Assembly (NCBI RefSeq): GCF_000516555.1
Contig: NZ_AZSJ01000003.1
Coordinates: 171,982 to 212,458 of the forward strand
Source of the DNA: Afipia sp. P52-10
GTDB lineage: Bacteria > Pseudomonadota > Alphaproteobacteria > Rhizobiales > Xanthobacteraceae
DNA: 40,477 nt
Direction: 5' to 3'
The notes under the pieces are model-generated. The model saw only the letters and a program-made list of their open reading frames with translations, did not search any database and was not told the DNA's origin. The position numbers and the translations under genes are program-made. Shown one piece after another: positions 1 to 7,625 of this stretch (position 1 is its first letter; every line of letters starts with the position of its first letter).

Positions 1-100
1 CCGCGGCGCCCGCCTCGGCAAAGCCGAGCGCAATCGACCGACCGATGCCCCTGCTGCCGCCGCAAACGACCACCCGCTTGCCCTTGAACGTGATCTGCAT
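1..100 (-). CDS. Short-chain dehydrogenase/reductase, N-terminal fragment (runs off window)
   Basis: The complement of the first 100 bases begins with ATG at 100 and encodes MQITFKGKRVVVCGGSRGIG and onward without a stop to the window edge. The GGSRGIG stretch (about residues 14-20) is the glycine-rich NAD(P)-binding motif TGxxxGIG of classical short-chain dehydrogenases, here with C-G replacing the usual T-G. A good ribosome binding site, AGGGAGG, lies just upstream (about 107-115 on the complement). Only about 33 residues are visible, so the substrate cannot be told; 3-oxoacyl-ACP reductase-like or other SDR oxidoreductases are equally possible. It is the first gene of whatever lies to the left and is separated from the ABC-F gene by a short gap. 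Confidence 0.8.
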   Translation of the reverse strand, partial: MQITFKGKRVVVCGGSRGIGRSIALGFAEAGAA

Positions 101-173
101 GCCTTGTGCCTCCCTGTTGCGCGGGGAGCGTAGCGATGCGCGATGCGCCTCGCAATGGCCTGCGCGGAATGGC

Positions 174-1799
174 CTACAGCGGACGCAGTCCCGGCGCCTC
201 CTGACCCGTGCGCGCGACATATTCGGTGTAGCCGCCGCCATACTGCTGCACGCCATCCGGCGTCAGCTCCAGCACGCGGTTCGACAGGGCTGCGAGAAAG
301 TGCCGGTCGTGCGAGACGAACAACATGGTGCCCTCGAACTCCGCCAAGGCGGCGATCAGCATTTCCTTCGTCGCCATGTCGAGATGGTTGGTCGGCTCGT
401 CCAGCACCAGGAAGTTCGGCGGATCGTACAGCATCTTCGCCATGACGAGCCGCGCCTTCTCGCCGCCCGACAGCACCCGGCACCGCTTCTCCACATCGTC
501 GCCGGAGAAGCCGAAACATCCCGCGAGTGCCCGGAGCGAGCCTTGGCCTGCTTGCGGGAACGAGTCTTCCAGCGACTGAAAGACGGTGCGTTCGCCGTCC
601 AGCAGATCCATCGCGTGCTGGGCGAAGTATCCCATTTTGACGCTGCCGCCCACTGCCACCGTGCCGGCATCCGGTTCGGCCGCACCGGCAACGAGCTTCA
701 ACAGCGTGGACTTCCCCGCGCCGTTGACGCCCATCACGCACCAGCGCTCCTTACGGCGGACATGGAAATCCAGTCCCTGATAGATGCTGCGGGTGCCATA
801 GCTCTTGTGCACGTTCTTCAGGCTGACGACGTCCTCGCCGGAGCGCGGCGCCGGCATGAATTCGAACACCACGGTCTGACGCTGCCGCGGCGGCTCGACC
901 CGTTCGATCTTCTCCAGTTTCTTGACGCGGCTCTGCACCTGGGCCGCATGCGAGGCGCGCGCCTTGAAGCGCTCGATGAACTTGATCTCCTTGGCGAGCA
1001 TCGCCTGCTGCCGCTCGAACTGCGCCTGCTGCTGCTTGTCGCTCAACGCGCGCTGCTGTTCGTAGAAAGCGTAGTTGCCGGAATAACTCGTCAGCGAGCC
1101 GGCATCGATCTCGACGATCTTGTCGACGATGCGATTCATGAACTCGCGGTCGTGCGAGGTCATGAACAGCACGCCCTCATAGTTCTTCAGGAACTGCTCC
1201 AGCCAGATCAGGCTTTCCAGGTCGAGATGGTTGCTCGGCTCGTCGAGCAGCATCGCATCCGGACGCATCAGCAGGATGCGGGCAAGCGCCACGCGCATCT
1301 TCCAGCCGCCGGACAGCTTGCCGACATCGCCCTCCATCATCTCCTGACTGAACCCGAGCCCGGCCAGCACCTCGCGCGCCCGCGCGTCGAGCGCGTAGCC
1401 GTCGAGCTCCTCGAAGCGGGCCTGCACCTCGCCGTAGCGCTCGATGATCGTTTCCATCTCGTCCGCGCGCGCAGGGTCGCCCATCGCGGTTTCGAGCTCC
1501 CGCAGCTCGGCAGCAACCGCGCTGACCGGCCCCGCACCGTCCATCACCTCGGCGATGGCGCTGCGGCCGGACATCTCGCCCACGTCCTGGCTGAAGTAAC
1601 CGATGGTCACGCCGCGATCGACCGAGACCTGCCCTTCGTCGGGCTGCTCCTGGCCCGTGATCATCCGGAACAGCGTGGTCTTGCCTGCGCCGTTGGGACC
1701 GACGAGGCCGACCTTCTCGCCCTTTTGGAGCGCGGCGGACGCCTCGATGAAGAGAATCTGATGGCCGTTCTGCTTGCTGATGTTGTCGAGACGAATCAT
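174..1799 (-). CDS. ABC-F family ATPase (ribosome-associated, no membrane domain)
   Basis: A 541-residue protein with two ABC ATPase domains in tandem and no membrane segments, the hallmark of the ABC-F family, whose members act on ribosomes in translation rather than in transport. Domain 1 has Walker A GPNGAGKT (34-41), signature LSGGW (162-166) and Walker B followed by DEPSNHLD (186-193). Domain 2 has GVNGAGKST (357-365), LSGGE (443-447) and DEPTNHLD (467-474). Between them lies a charged, Gln/Arg/Lys-rich helical linker (about 245-310), the part that in ABC-F proteins reaches toward the ribosomal P site. Length and the lack of a C-terminal coiled coil fit the YbiT-like group better than Uup, but this assignment is by resemblance only. 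The start has no strong ribosome binding site. It stands alone, transcribed in the same direction as the TetR and monooxygenase genes. Confidence 0.93.
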   Translation of the reverse strand: MIRLDNISKQNGHQILFIEASAALQKGEKVGLVGPNGAGKTTLFRMITGQEQPDEGQVSVDRGVTIGYFSQDVGEMSGRSAIAEVMDGAGPVSAVAAELRELETAMGDPARADEMETIIERYGEVQARFEELDGYALDARAREVLAGLGFSQEMMEGDVGKLSGGWKMRVALARILLMRPDAMLLDEPSNHLDLESLIWLEQFLKNYEGVLFMTSHDREFMNRIVDKIVEIDAGSLTSYSGNYAFYEQQRALSDKQQQAQFERQQAMLAKEIKFIERFKARASHAAQVQSRVKKLEKIERVEPPRQRQTVVFEFMPAPRSGEDVVSLKNVHKSYGTRSIYQGLDFHVRRKERWCVMGVNGAGKSTLLKLVAGAAEPDAGTVAVGGSVKMGYFAQHAMDLLDGERTVFQSLEDSFPQAGQGSLRALAGCFGFSGDDVEKRCRVLSGGEKARLVMAKMLYDPPNFLVLDEPTNHLDMATKEMLIAALAEFEGTMLFVSHDRHFLAALSNRVLELTPDGVQQYGGGYTEYVARTGQEAPGLRPL

Positions 1800-1924
1800 G
1801 GGACACGCACTTCACGAAGATTGCGGCTCCCTTAGGCGATACAAGGCGTCGGTGAAAGGGTGATTCGTCGCGCGCGCAGGCTTATGAGCGGCGGCTCGTC
1901 CGGCGTCGAGGGCCGGTTCCGCCG

Positions 1925-2560
1925 CTACGCGGCCCAGTTGCGTCGCAGGCCTGCGATAAAGCCGTCACGGACGGCATCGAGATCGATGCTGTCCGGCGCC
2001 ACCAGCCATTGGGCCATGATGCCCCGGATCGTGCCGCTGACGGTGATCGCCTCGGCCACCGGATCGATATCGGCCCTGATCTCGCCGAGCGCCTGCGCCG
2101 CACGGATTTGCTGCGCGAAACGCTCCACCTGCTCCCGATTCAGCTTGGCGGTCACCTCGGCAATCAATGGCCAGCGCAGCGCCGCGTTCGTCACCTCGTG
2201 AAATGCCTTCAGCCGCTTCGGCCAGCTGCGGCTGTCGTCCAGATAGAACGCAATGCCCGTCAGGATCGGCTCAAGGCCCGCAGCCGTCGGCAGATTCTTT
2301 TCGACCACGCGCCGGCGGTATTGATTCACGGCATGCTCGGCGACGGCGGCGAGCAGCACGTCACGGTTGCCGAAATAGTGCGCCGGGAGCGCGCGGCTGT
2401 AACCGGCCTCCTCGCCGGCCTCGGCCAGCGTCAATTGATCGACGCCGCGCTTGGCGACGATATCGAACGCCGCCTGCACGATCCGCGTTTCCGCCTCGCG
2501 CCGCCGCTCCGCATGGGTGCGGCCCACCTCAGTTTTGCGTTGAGCGACAGCCATCGCCAT
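1925..2560 (-). CDS. TetR family transcriptional regulator
   Basis: A 211-residue TetR-type repressor. The N-terminal DNA-binding helix-turn-helix spans about residues 43-65 (TLAEAGEEAGYSRALPAHYF then GNRDVLLAAV), with the typical Y-F/GN pattern at the start of helix 4; the remaining 140 residues form the variable ligand-binding domain. It lies 67 bases downstream of the Baeyer-Villiger monooxygenase gene on the same strand, so the two probably form one unit. A perfect 20-bp palindrome at 4186-4205 in front of the monooxygenase is a natural operator candidate, giving feedback control of both genes. In mycobacteria the related EthR/EthA pair is divergent; here it is tandem. Start could also be the ATG two codons further in (2554). 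Ligand unknown. Confidence 0.9.
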   Translation of the reverse strand: MAMAVAQRKTEVGRTHAERRREAETRIVQAAFDIVAKRGVDQLTLAEAGEEAGYSRALPAHYFGNRDVLLAAVAEHAVNQYRRRVVEKNLPTAAGLEPILTGIAFYLDDSRSWPKRLKAFHEVTNAALRWPLIAEVTAKLNREQVERFAQQIRAAQALGEIRADIDPVAEAITVSGTIRGIMAQWLVAPDSIDLDAVRDGFIAGLRRNWAA

Positions 2561-2627
2561 CCATTTGCACCTGTTCGCCCGTAGCGAGCCTCATGCACCA
2601 CATGAAAGCGGCCTCAGGCCGGCTCAC

Positions 2628-4142
2628 CTATTCCGCAGCCTGCTGCAGCACCGGCTCGGCCCGCTGCAGGTCCGGCAGGACGACCGGCTTCGGTCCCGAG
2701 AAGTCGAGCGTGCCGTCATCGACCTTGCCGCGCAGCAGCGTCTTGCGGTCCCAGAAATAATTCTGCTCGGTGAACCATGGAAACTCGGCGCCCATCTTGG
2801 GCACACGCCCCGCCGCGCGGCGGATATAGCCGGAGATGAAGCGGTTCGGGATCCCCGGTTTTGCGAACACCGCATTGTCGGCGCGCGGCGTGACCTGCTT
2901 CGCGCCGGTCTCGTCCATATGCTTCAGCAGCCGGCAGGCGTAGTCGGCGACCAGATCGACCTTCAGCGTCCATGACGCGTTGAAGTAGCCGGTGAAGTAG
3001 ATCAGGTTCGGCATGTTCGAGTACATGAAGCCTTTGAACATCAAGAGCTTACCCGGCTCGATCCGCTGCCCGTCCACCGCGTATTTGACCCCGCCCAGCG
3101 CCTGCAGCACGAGCCCCGTCGCGGTGACGATGATATCGGCGTCGAGATGCTGGCCGCTGGCGAGCTGGATGCCGGTAGCGTCGAAACGCTCGATCTTGTC
3201 GGTGACCATCTTCACCTTGCCCGAGCGGATTGCCTTGAACATATCGCTGTCGGGCACGCGGCAGATGCGCTGCTGGCCCGGCCAGTAGTCCGGCGTGAAG
3301 TGCTTCGGATCACAGTCCGGCCCGACTTCCGCCACCGCGAGGTCCACCAGCATCTTCTTCATGCCCTGCGGGTCCTTGGCGAAACGCTTCGCGCGCAGCC
3401 GGCCGGCAATGATGGTACGCCAGCGGGTCGCCTGATAGGCGAGTTGATCGGGCAGGAAGCGCTTGAGAAAGGTGTTGAACGCATCTTCCGAGGGACGGCT
3501 GACCACGTAGGTCGGCGACCGCTGCAACTGGATCACTTCCGCCGCCTTTTCCGCCAGCGCGGGCGACAGCGTCACCGCGGTCGCGCCCGAGCCGATGATG
3601 ACCACACGCTTGCCAGCGTAGTCGAGGTCCTCCGGCCAGAACTGCGGATGAACGAGCGTGCCCTTGTAATCGTGATAGCCGGGCCATTCGGGCAGGTAGC
3701 CCTCATGGTGATTGTAATAACCGGCGCAGGAGAAGATGAAGGCGCAGGCGATCTGGCTGCGGCTGCCGTCGGCCTGTTCAAGCTCCAGCGTCCACGTCGA
3801 GGTCTCCGACACCCACGAGGCGCTGATCACCTTCTGCTCATAGCGGATGTGGCGATCGATGTCGTTCTCGGCTGCGGTCTCCTTGATGTAGGAGATGATC
3901 GAGGGTCCATCGCTGATCGCCTTCGGATGCTTCCAGGGTTTGAACGCGTAACCCATGGTGTGCATGTCGCTGTCGGAGCGGATGCCGGGATAGCGGAACA
4001 GGTCCCAGGTACCACCCATGCGCGGCTTGCTCTCGAGAACCACGAACGACTTGCCCGGCAGGCGCGTCTTCAGATAGCGGGCCGCGCCGATGCCCGAGAG
4101 GCCGGCACCGATGATCACCACGTCAAACCGTTCAATCGTCAT
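2628..4142 (-). CDS. EthA-like flavin-containing (Baeyer-Villiger) monooxygenase
   Basis: A 504-residue flavoprotein monooxygenase that should use FAD, NADPH and O2 to insert oxygen next to a ketone or to oxidise sulfur. Motifs in order: FAD-binding GAGLSGIG (12-19), GGTWDLFRYPG (43-53), the Baeyer-Villiger fingerprint in the variant YKGTLVHPQFWP (159-170, pattern [F/Y]xGxxxHxxxWP), and the NADPH-binding GSGATAV (184-190). The overall run of motifs and length match mycobacterial EthA closely (about 490 residues). I chose the ATG at 4142 because it begins directly before the FAD motif; an upstream in-frame extension to 4265 would cover the operator palindrome and read through a promoter region. 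Followed on the same strand by a TetR regulator. The natural substrate cannot be deduced. Confidence 0.92.
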   Translation of the reverse strand: MTIERFDVVIIGAGLSGIGAARYLKTRLPGKSFVVLESKPRMGGTWDLFRYPGIRSDSDMHTMGYAFKPWKHPKAISDGPSIISYIKETAAENDIDRHIRYEQKVISASWVSETSTWTLELEQADGSRSQIACAFIFSCAGYYNHHEGYLPEWPGYHDYKGTLVHPQFWPEDLDYAGKRVVIIGSGATAVTLSPALAEKAAEVIQLQRSPTYVVSRPSEDAFNTFLKRFLPDQLAYQATRWRTIIAGRLRAKRFAKDPQGMKKMLVDLAVAEVGPDCDPKHFTPDYWPGQQRICRVPDSDMFKAIRSGKVKMVTDKIERFDATGIQLASGQHLDADIIVTATGLVLQALGGVKYAVDGQRIEPGKLLMFKGFMYSNMPNLIYFTGYFNASWTLKVDLVADYACRLLKHMDETGAKQVTPRADNAVFAKPGIPNRFISGYIRRAAGRVPKMGAEFPWFTEQNYFWDRKTLLRGKVDDGTLDFSGPKPVVLPDLQRAEPVLQQAAE

Positions 4143-4185
4143 GCAGCACCTCGGATCAAAACGAATGGGAACCGAACGAGCAATA

Positions 4186-4205
4186 TGTTTGTTTGCAAAC
4201 AAACA
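4186..4205. promoter_or_regulatory. Perfect 20-bp palindrome, probable TetR operator
   Basis: The half-site TGTTTGTTTG is followed without spacer by its exact reverse complement. It lies 44-63 bases upstream of the monooxygenase start. On the minus strand a consensus -35 hexamer TTGACA is read at 4226-4221, and a 16-18 base spacer would put the -10 box inside the palindrome, so a bound repressor would block RNA polymerase. The flanking sequence is AT-rich compared with the surroundings. The TetR protein encoded just downstream of the monooxygenase is the obvious candidate ligand; this link is inferred. Confidence 0.75.
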
Positions 4206-4337
4206 GATATTAAGGCCGGCTGTCAACCGAATGCTGTGGACCTTCGGGAGCCCTTGGCGAGCCATGGCCCCTCGCTATGATGGACGGGCTCCGCAGGACG
4301 CGGCACCGATAGACATGCATCTAAAGGGAGTTCTGTC

Positions 4338-4553
4338 ATGAGGCCCTTCACCACGCCGATCCTCGCGCTCGCCTGTGTCCTGGCCGGATCATCCTTGGCT
4401 CACGCTGCCGGGACGCTCGAGCAACGGCGGGCCTGCCGCGCCGATGCGATGCGTTTCTGCCGCCAATTCGTCCCTAACGTGCCGAAGATCACCGCCTGCA
4501 TGGAGCAGAACATCAAGAAGCTCAGTCCGGCCTGCCGCGCCCAGTTCCGGTGA
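4338..4553 (+). CDS. Small Cys-rich secreted protein
   Basis: A 71-residue protein with a clear signal peptide: MRPFTT, a hydrophobic stretch (7-22) and an AHA-A type cleavage site near residue 23. The mature part, about 48 residues, has four cysteines (33, 41, 54, 66) in the pattern CxxDAxxFC...CMxxNxxxLSxxCxxxF, which resembles the eukaryotic/bacterial Cys-rich repeat of the Golgi glycoprotein 1 (GLG1) type; the cysteines probably form two disulfides in the periplasm. Ribosome binding site GGGAG at 4326-4330, seven bases before the ATG. It is a single gene, divergent from the monooxygenase. Function unknown. Confidence 0.8.
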   Translation: MRPFTTPILALACVLAGSSLAHAAGTLEQRRACRADAMRFCRQFVPNVPKITACMEQNIKKLSPACRAQFR

Positions 4554-4786
4554 CGGGATCGGCCGCAGAACCAGCCGATCGGCTCTTTCCTGTGGCATGA
4601 CGCTAGGTTCCCGTGCGCCATGGGCCAACACCCGAACAGGGCATAAGCCTGCCGAGGGCCTGCCGAGGCCAAGCGCTAACGCGTCAGCACAGGCACGCGC
4701 TCGGCTTTGAACCAGCCACTTATTTTCAGAGATTCAGACAACCTGGGCGGGAATTAAGGGCGGCCTGGCCTAAGCCCTTGATAACA
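4554..4786. other. Non-coding gap before tRNA-Pro
   Basis: I see no gene or convincing signal in these 233 bases. Open frames here on both strands show no family resemblance or ribosome binding site. There is no clear hairpin followed by a T-run. Confidence 0.5.
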
Positions 4787-4863
4787 TGGTCGGAGTGGCA
4801 GGATTTGAACCTGCGACCCCCTCGTCCCGAACGAGGTGCTCTACCAGACTGAGCCACACTCCG
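4787..4863 (-). tRNA. tRNA-Pro (anticodon CGG)
   Basis: The complement folds as a full cloverleaf: acceptor CGGAGTG pairs with CACTCCG, D-stem GCTC/GAGC with loop AGTCTGGTA, anticodon stem CCTCG/CGAGG with loop TTCGGGA, five-base variable loop GGGTC, and T-stem GCAGG/CCTGC with loop TTCAAAT. The anticodon at positions 34-36 is CGG, reading CCG proline codons. Discriminator base is A and the 3' CCA is encoded (4787-4789), giving 77 bases in all. Confidence 0.97.
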
Positions 4864-4950
4864 ATTTAGTGGGCGGCTTATAGCGTCCGTCTTGCCCCAC
4901 TGCAAGGCATCCGGCACAACCAGTCGCAACTTCTATGGAAACCCTGTGAC

Positions 4951-5928
4951 ATGACGGTCCGGACCGAAACCCGCATGGTGATTGCTGGCGCTGATGCCAC
5001 CGGCGCAGCCGCGCGCTGCCTTGCTGCTGGCGGTCTGGTCGCGTTTCCCACAGAAACCGTCTACGGGCTCGGCGCGGACGCGACCCAGGCCGAGGCGGTC
5101 GCACGAATCTACCTGGCCAAGGGCCGCCCCTCCTTCAATCCGCTGATCGCCCATGTCGCCGATCTGGATGCCGCACGGCGAATCGGCCGGTTCGACGCGA
5201 CGGCGGAGGCGCTTGCCAACGCATTCTGGCCGGGCCCGCTGACGCTGGTGGTGTCCCGCGCGGCGGGATGCGACGTCGCCGACCTCGCCACCGCCGGCCT
5301 CGACACCGTCGCCATCCGCATTCCGGCGCATCCGGTGGCGCGCGCCATCCTTGCCGCCTTCGGCAAGCCCGTTGTTGCGCCATCTGCCAACGTGTCGGGT
5401 CACGTCTCGCCAACCACCGCCCCGCACGTTCAGGCGGATCTTGCGGGCAGGATCGACCTGATCGTCGATGGCGGCGCGACTCCCGTCGGCCTCGAATCCA
5501 CCATCGTCGGCTGCTTCGAGCGGCCGCTGCTGCTTCGCCCCGGCGGAGTCCCGCGCGGGGACATCGAGGCCGTTCTCGATCGGCCGCTCGCCGAACTGCC
5601 GCAACACCACGGCGGCGAACAGCCGCTTGCTCCCGGTATGCTCGCGTCGCATTACGCGCCGCGCGCAGCCGTTCGCCTGAATGCGACGGCGGTCGGCCCC
5701 GGCGAAGCCCTGCTGGCGTTCGGCCCGGCGGCGATTCCGGGGATGGACAAAGCTTCGGCCGTGATCAATCTGTCTGCGCGCGGCAACCTGGTCGAGGCCG
5801 CCGCCACCCTGTTCCGTGCTTTGCGCGAGCTGGACGGCAACGGCGCCCAGACGATTGCCGTGATGCCGATCCCGGACGAAGGCCTCGGCGAGGCGATCAA
5901 CGACCGGTTGCGCCGCGCGGCCATTTAA
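4951..5928 (+). CDS. tsaC: L-threonylcarbamoyladenylate synthase (TsaC/Sua5)
   Basis: A 325-residue enzyme of the long Sua5 type. It makes threonylcarbamoyl-AMP from threonine, bicarbonate and ATP, the first step of the t6A37 modification of tRNAs that read ANN codons. The YrdC domain occupies about 1-205 with PTETVYGLG (33-41) and KGRPSFNPL (57-65), which bind nucleotide and threonine. The C-terminal Sua5 domain (about 215-325) opens with a PGMLASHYAP linker motif that closes over the active site. The YrdC-only form of E. coli is about 190 residues, so this is the two-domain version. It lies divergently next to tRNA-Pro and just upstream of the FAD-linked oxidase (22-34 base gap). An alternative start is the ATG at 4975. 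Confidence 0.95.
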   Translation: MTVRTETRMVIAGADATGAAARCLAAGGLVAFPTETVYGLGADATQAEAVARIYLAKGRPSFNPLIAHVADLDAARRIGRFDATAEALANAFWPGPLTLVVSRAAGCDVADLATAGLDTVAIRIPAHPVARAILAAFGKPVVAPSANVSGHVSPTTAPHVQADLAGRIDLIVDGGATPVGLESTIVGCFERPLLLRPGGVPRGDIEAVLDRPLAELPQHHGGEQPLAPGMLASHYAPRAAVRLNATAVGPGEALLAFGPAAIPGMDKASAVINLSARGNLVEAAATLFRALRELDGNGAQTIAVMPIPDEGLGEAINDRLRRAAI

Positions 5929-5962
5929 GCTCAGACCAACCGAAGACGATGTGGAAGACGCC

Positions 5963-7390
5963 ATGAACAAGATCGAGCCGGTGCTGCCGGACCTGTCGCC
6001 TGAGCTGCTCCAGCGCTTCGCCGCCATCGTCGGCGACAAATACGCGGTCACCGATCCGAACGAGATCGCGCCCTACCTGACGGAAGAGCGCATGCTCTAT
6101 CAGGGCCGCTCATCGCTGGTGCTGCGTCCGGGCACGACGGCCGAAGTCGCCGCGATCTGCAAACTCGCCAACCAGACCCGCACCGCGATCGTGCCGCAGG
6201 GCGGCAACACCGGCCTCGTCGGTGGCCAGACCCCGCACAACGGCGAAGTCGTGGTGTCGCTGCGCCGGCTCGACCGCATCCGCGATCTCGACACCCAGTC
6301 CAACACCGTCACCTGCGAGAGCGGTGTCGTGTTGCAGACGATCCAGGAGCGTGCCAGCGAGGCCGACCGCTTCTTCCCGCTCTCGCTCGGCGCGGAGGGA
6401 AGCTGCACCATCGGCGGCAATCTCTCCACCAATGCCGGCGGCAACACCGCGCTCGCCTTCGGCGTCGCCCGTGACCTCGTGATCGGTCTCGAAGTGGTGC
6501 TGGCCGACGGCCGCATCCTCAACGCGCTGTCGAAGCTGAAGAAGGACAACACCGGCTACAATCTGCACAACCTGTTCGTCGGTGCGGAGGGCACGCTCGG
6601 CATCATCACCGCCGCCGTGCTGAAGCTGTTCCCGAAGCCGCGCGCGGTGGAAACCGCGTTTGTCGGGCTGAAGTCACCGCAGGATGCGCTTGCGCTACTC
6701 GGCATCGCCCGGTCCGAGGCGAGCAACAGCGTGACGAGCTTCGAGCTGCTGCCGGACATCGCCATCGATTTCTGCGTCCGCCATGGCGAAGGCATCCGCG
6801 CGCCCTTGCAGGAGCGTCACTCCTGGTACGTCCTGATGGAGCTCACCTCGCCGGGCGCATCCTTGAGCGAGACGATGGAAACAATCCTGTCGCGCGGCAT
6901 GGAGGAGGGCATCGTCGACGACGCGGCGATCGCCGCGAGCCTCGATCAGCGCCGCGCGTTCTGGACCATTCGCGACTTCATCCCACACGCGCAGAAGCCG
7001 GAAGGCGGCTCGATCAAGCACGATGTCTCGGTGCCGGTCGCCAGCGTTCCGGAATTCCTGGCGAAGGCGAGCGCGGCGGTGGTCGCGCTGATCCCCGGCT
7101 GCCGTCCCTGCCCGTTCGGACATCTCGGCGACGGCAACATCCACTTCAATGTCAGTCAGCCTGCTGGTGCGGACAAGGATGCGTTCCTCGATCGCTGGCA
7201 CGACATGAACGAGGTGGTGCATGGCATCGTCCTTGCTTATGGCGGGTCGATCTCGGCCGAGCATGGCATCGGCTTCATGAAGCGCGAAGAGCTGACGCAT
7301 GTGAAGGACCCGGTGGCGCTCGAACTGATGCGGACGTTGAAGGCCACGCTGGATCCGAACGGCATCCTCAATCCGGGCAAGGTGATCTGA
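5963..7390 (+). CDS. FAD-binding oxidase, D-2-hydroxyacid dehydrogenase type (D-lactate/D-2-hydroxyglutarate family)
   Basis: A 475-residue VAO/PCMH-type flavoprotein. The FAD-binding_4 domain carries the pyrophosphate loop PQGGNTGLVGG (78-88) and the ADP-binding stretch LGAEGSCTIGGNLSTNAGG (about 133-151). The C-terminal FAD-oxidase domain has GHLGDGNIHFN (about 386-396), whose histidines coordinate the metal and substrate in D-2-hydroxyacid dehydrogenases, and SAEHGIGFMKREEL (about 430-443). Members oxidise D-lactate, D-2-hydroxyglutarate or glycolate and pass electrons to ETF, quinone or cytochrome c. I prefer the ATG at 5963, with GGAAG at 5952-5956, over the in-frame GTG at 5951. It starts 34 bases after tsaC and could share its transcript. 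Exact substrate not decidable here. Confidence 0.92.
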   Translation: MNKIEPVLPDLSPELLQRFAAIVGDKYAVTDPNEIAPYLTEERMLYQGRSSLVLRPGTTAEVAAICKLANQTRTAIVPQGGNTGLVGGQTPHNGEVVVSLRRLDRIRDLDTQSNTVTCESGVVLQTIQERASEADRFFPLSLGAEGSCTIGGNLSTNAGGNTALAFGVARDLVIGLEVVLADGRILNALSKLKKDNTGYNLHNLFVGAEGTLGIITAAVLKLFPKPRAVETAFVGLKSPQDALALLGIARSEASNSVTSFELLPDIAIDFCVRHGEGIRAPLQERHSWYVLMELTSPGASLSETMETILSRGMEEGIVDDAAIAASLDQRRAFWTIRDFIPHAQKPEGGSIKHDVSVPVASVPEFLAKASAAVVALIPGCRPCPFGHLGDGNIHFNVSQPAGADKDAFLDRWHDMNEVVHGIVLAYGGSISAEHGIGFMKREELTHVKDPVALELMRTLKATLDPNGILNPGKVI

Positions 7391-7478
7391 CCGGCCACAG
7401 CATCGGTGCGAATGGCCGCATCACCAAAGCGCGGCCCGATACTACGAGATCGTCCGGCGTCCCAGCTCTCGTTTTTGT

Positions 7479-7522
7479 GCATCGGCTTGTCCGAAAACCG
7501 CACACACTTTTCGGGTCGATGC
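7479..7522. repeat. Palindromic intergenic repeat, copy 1 (degenerate)
   Basis: Outer arms GCATCG/CGATGC and inner arms CCGAAAA/TTTTCGG enclose a CCGCACACAC loop. The inner CCGAAAACCGC...CACTTTTCGG core looks like a repeat seen many times between genes in Bradyrhizobium-type genomes; this is from memory. A second copy lies 57 bases further on (7579-7624). Confidence 0.65.
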
Positions 7523-7578
7523 GCTATCGCGCGACGAGATTGAGATGAATCATCCTCGCGCTTTAGCTCATTGTTCAA

Positions 7579-7624
7579 GCATGATCTTTTTCGGAGAGCC
7601 GCTTCACACTTTTCCGGATCACGC
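7579..7624. repeat. Palindromic intergenic repeat, copy 2
   Basis: Arms GCATGATC and GATCACGC with a core TTTTTCGGAGAGCCGCTTCACACTTTTCCG-like layout match copy 1 in order and spacing (CGGA-rich left arm, CCGCTTCACAC loop, TTTTCCGG right arm). Its right end touches the stop codon of the SRAP gene (7626), so it may serve as its transcript end. Confidence 0.7.
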
Positions 7625-7625
7625 T

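Noticed and set aside
45-1835. A 596-residue open frame on the plus strand
   Set aside because: It is antisense to the ABC-F gene, is composed mostly of Arg/Leu/His/Ala-type shadow sequence and has no family resemblance.
4143-4265. N-terminal extension of the monooxygenase to 4265
   Set aside because: It would put the operator palindrome and promoter inside the coding sequence; the FAD motif starts right after the ATG at 4142.
3147-4280. A long plus-strand open frame opposite the monooxygenase
   Set aside because: It is the complementary shadow of a well-supported gene in high-GC DNA and carries no motif.
5951-5962. GTG at 5951 as the start of the FAD-linked oxidase
   Set aside because: The ATG at 5963 has GGAAG in front at a good distance; the GTG has only a poor site.
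4933-6051. A 372-residue minus-strand frame opposite tsaC
   Set aside because: The opposite frame has complete YrdC and Sua5 motifs; this one has none.
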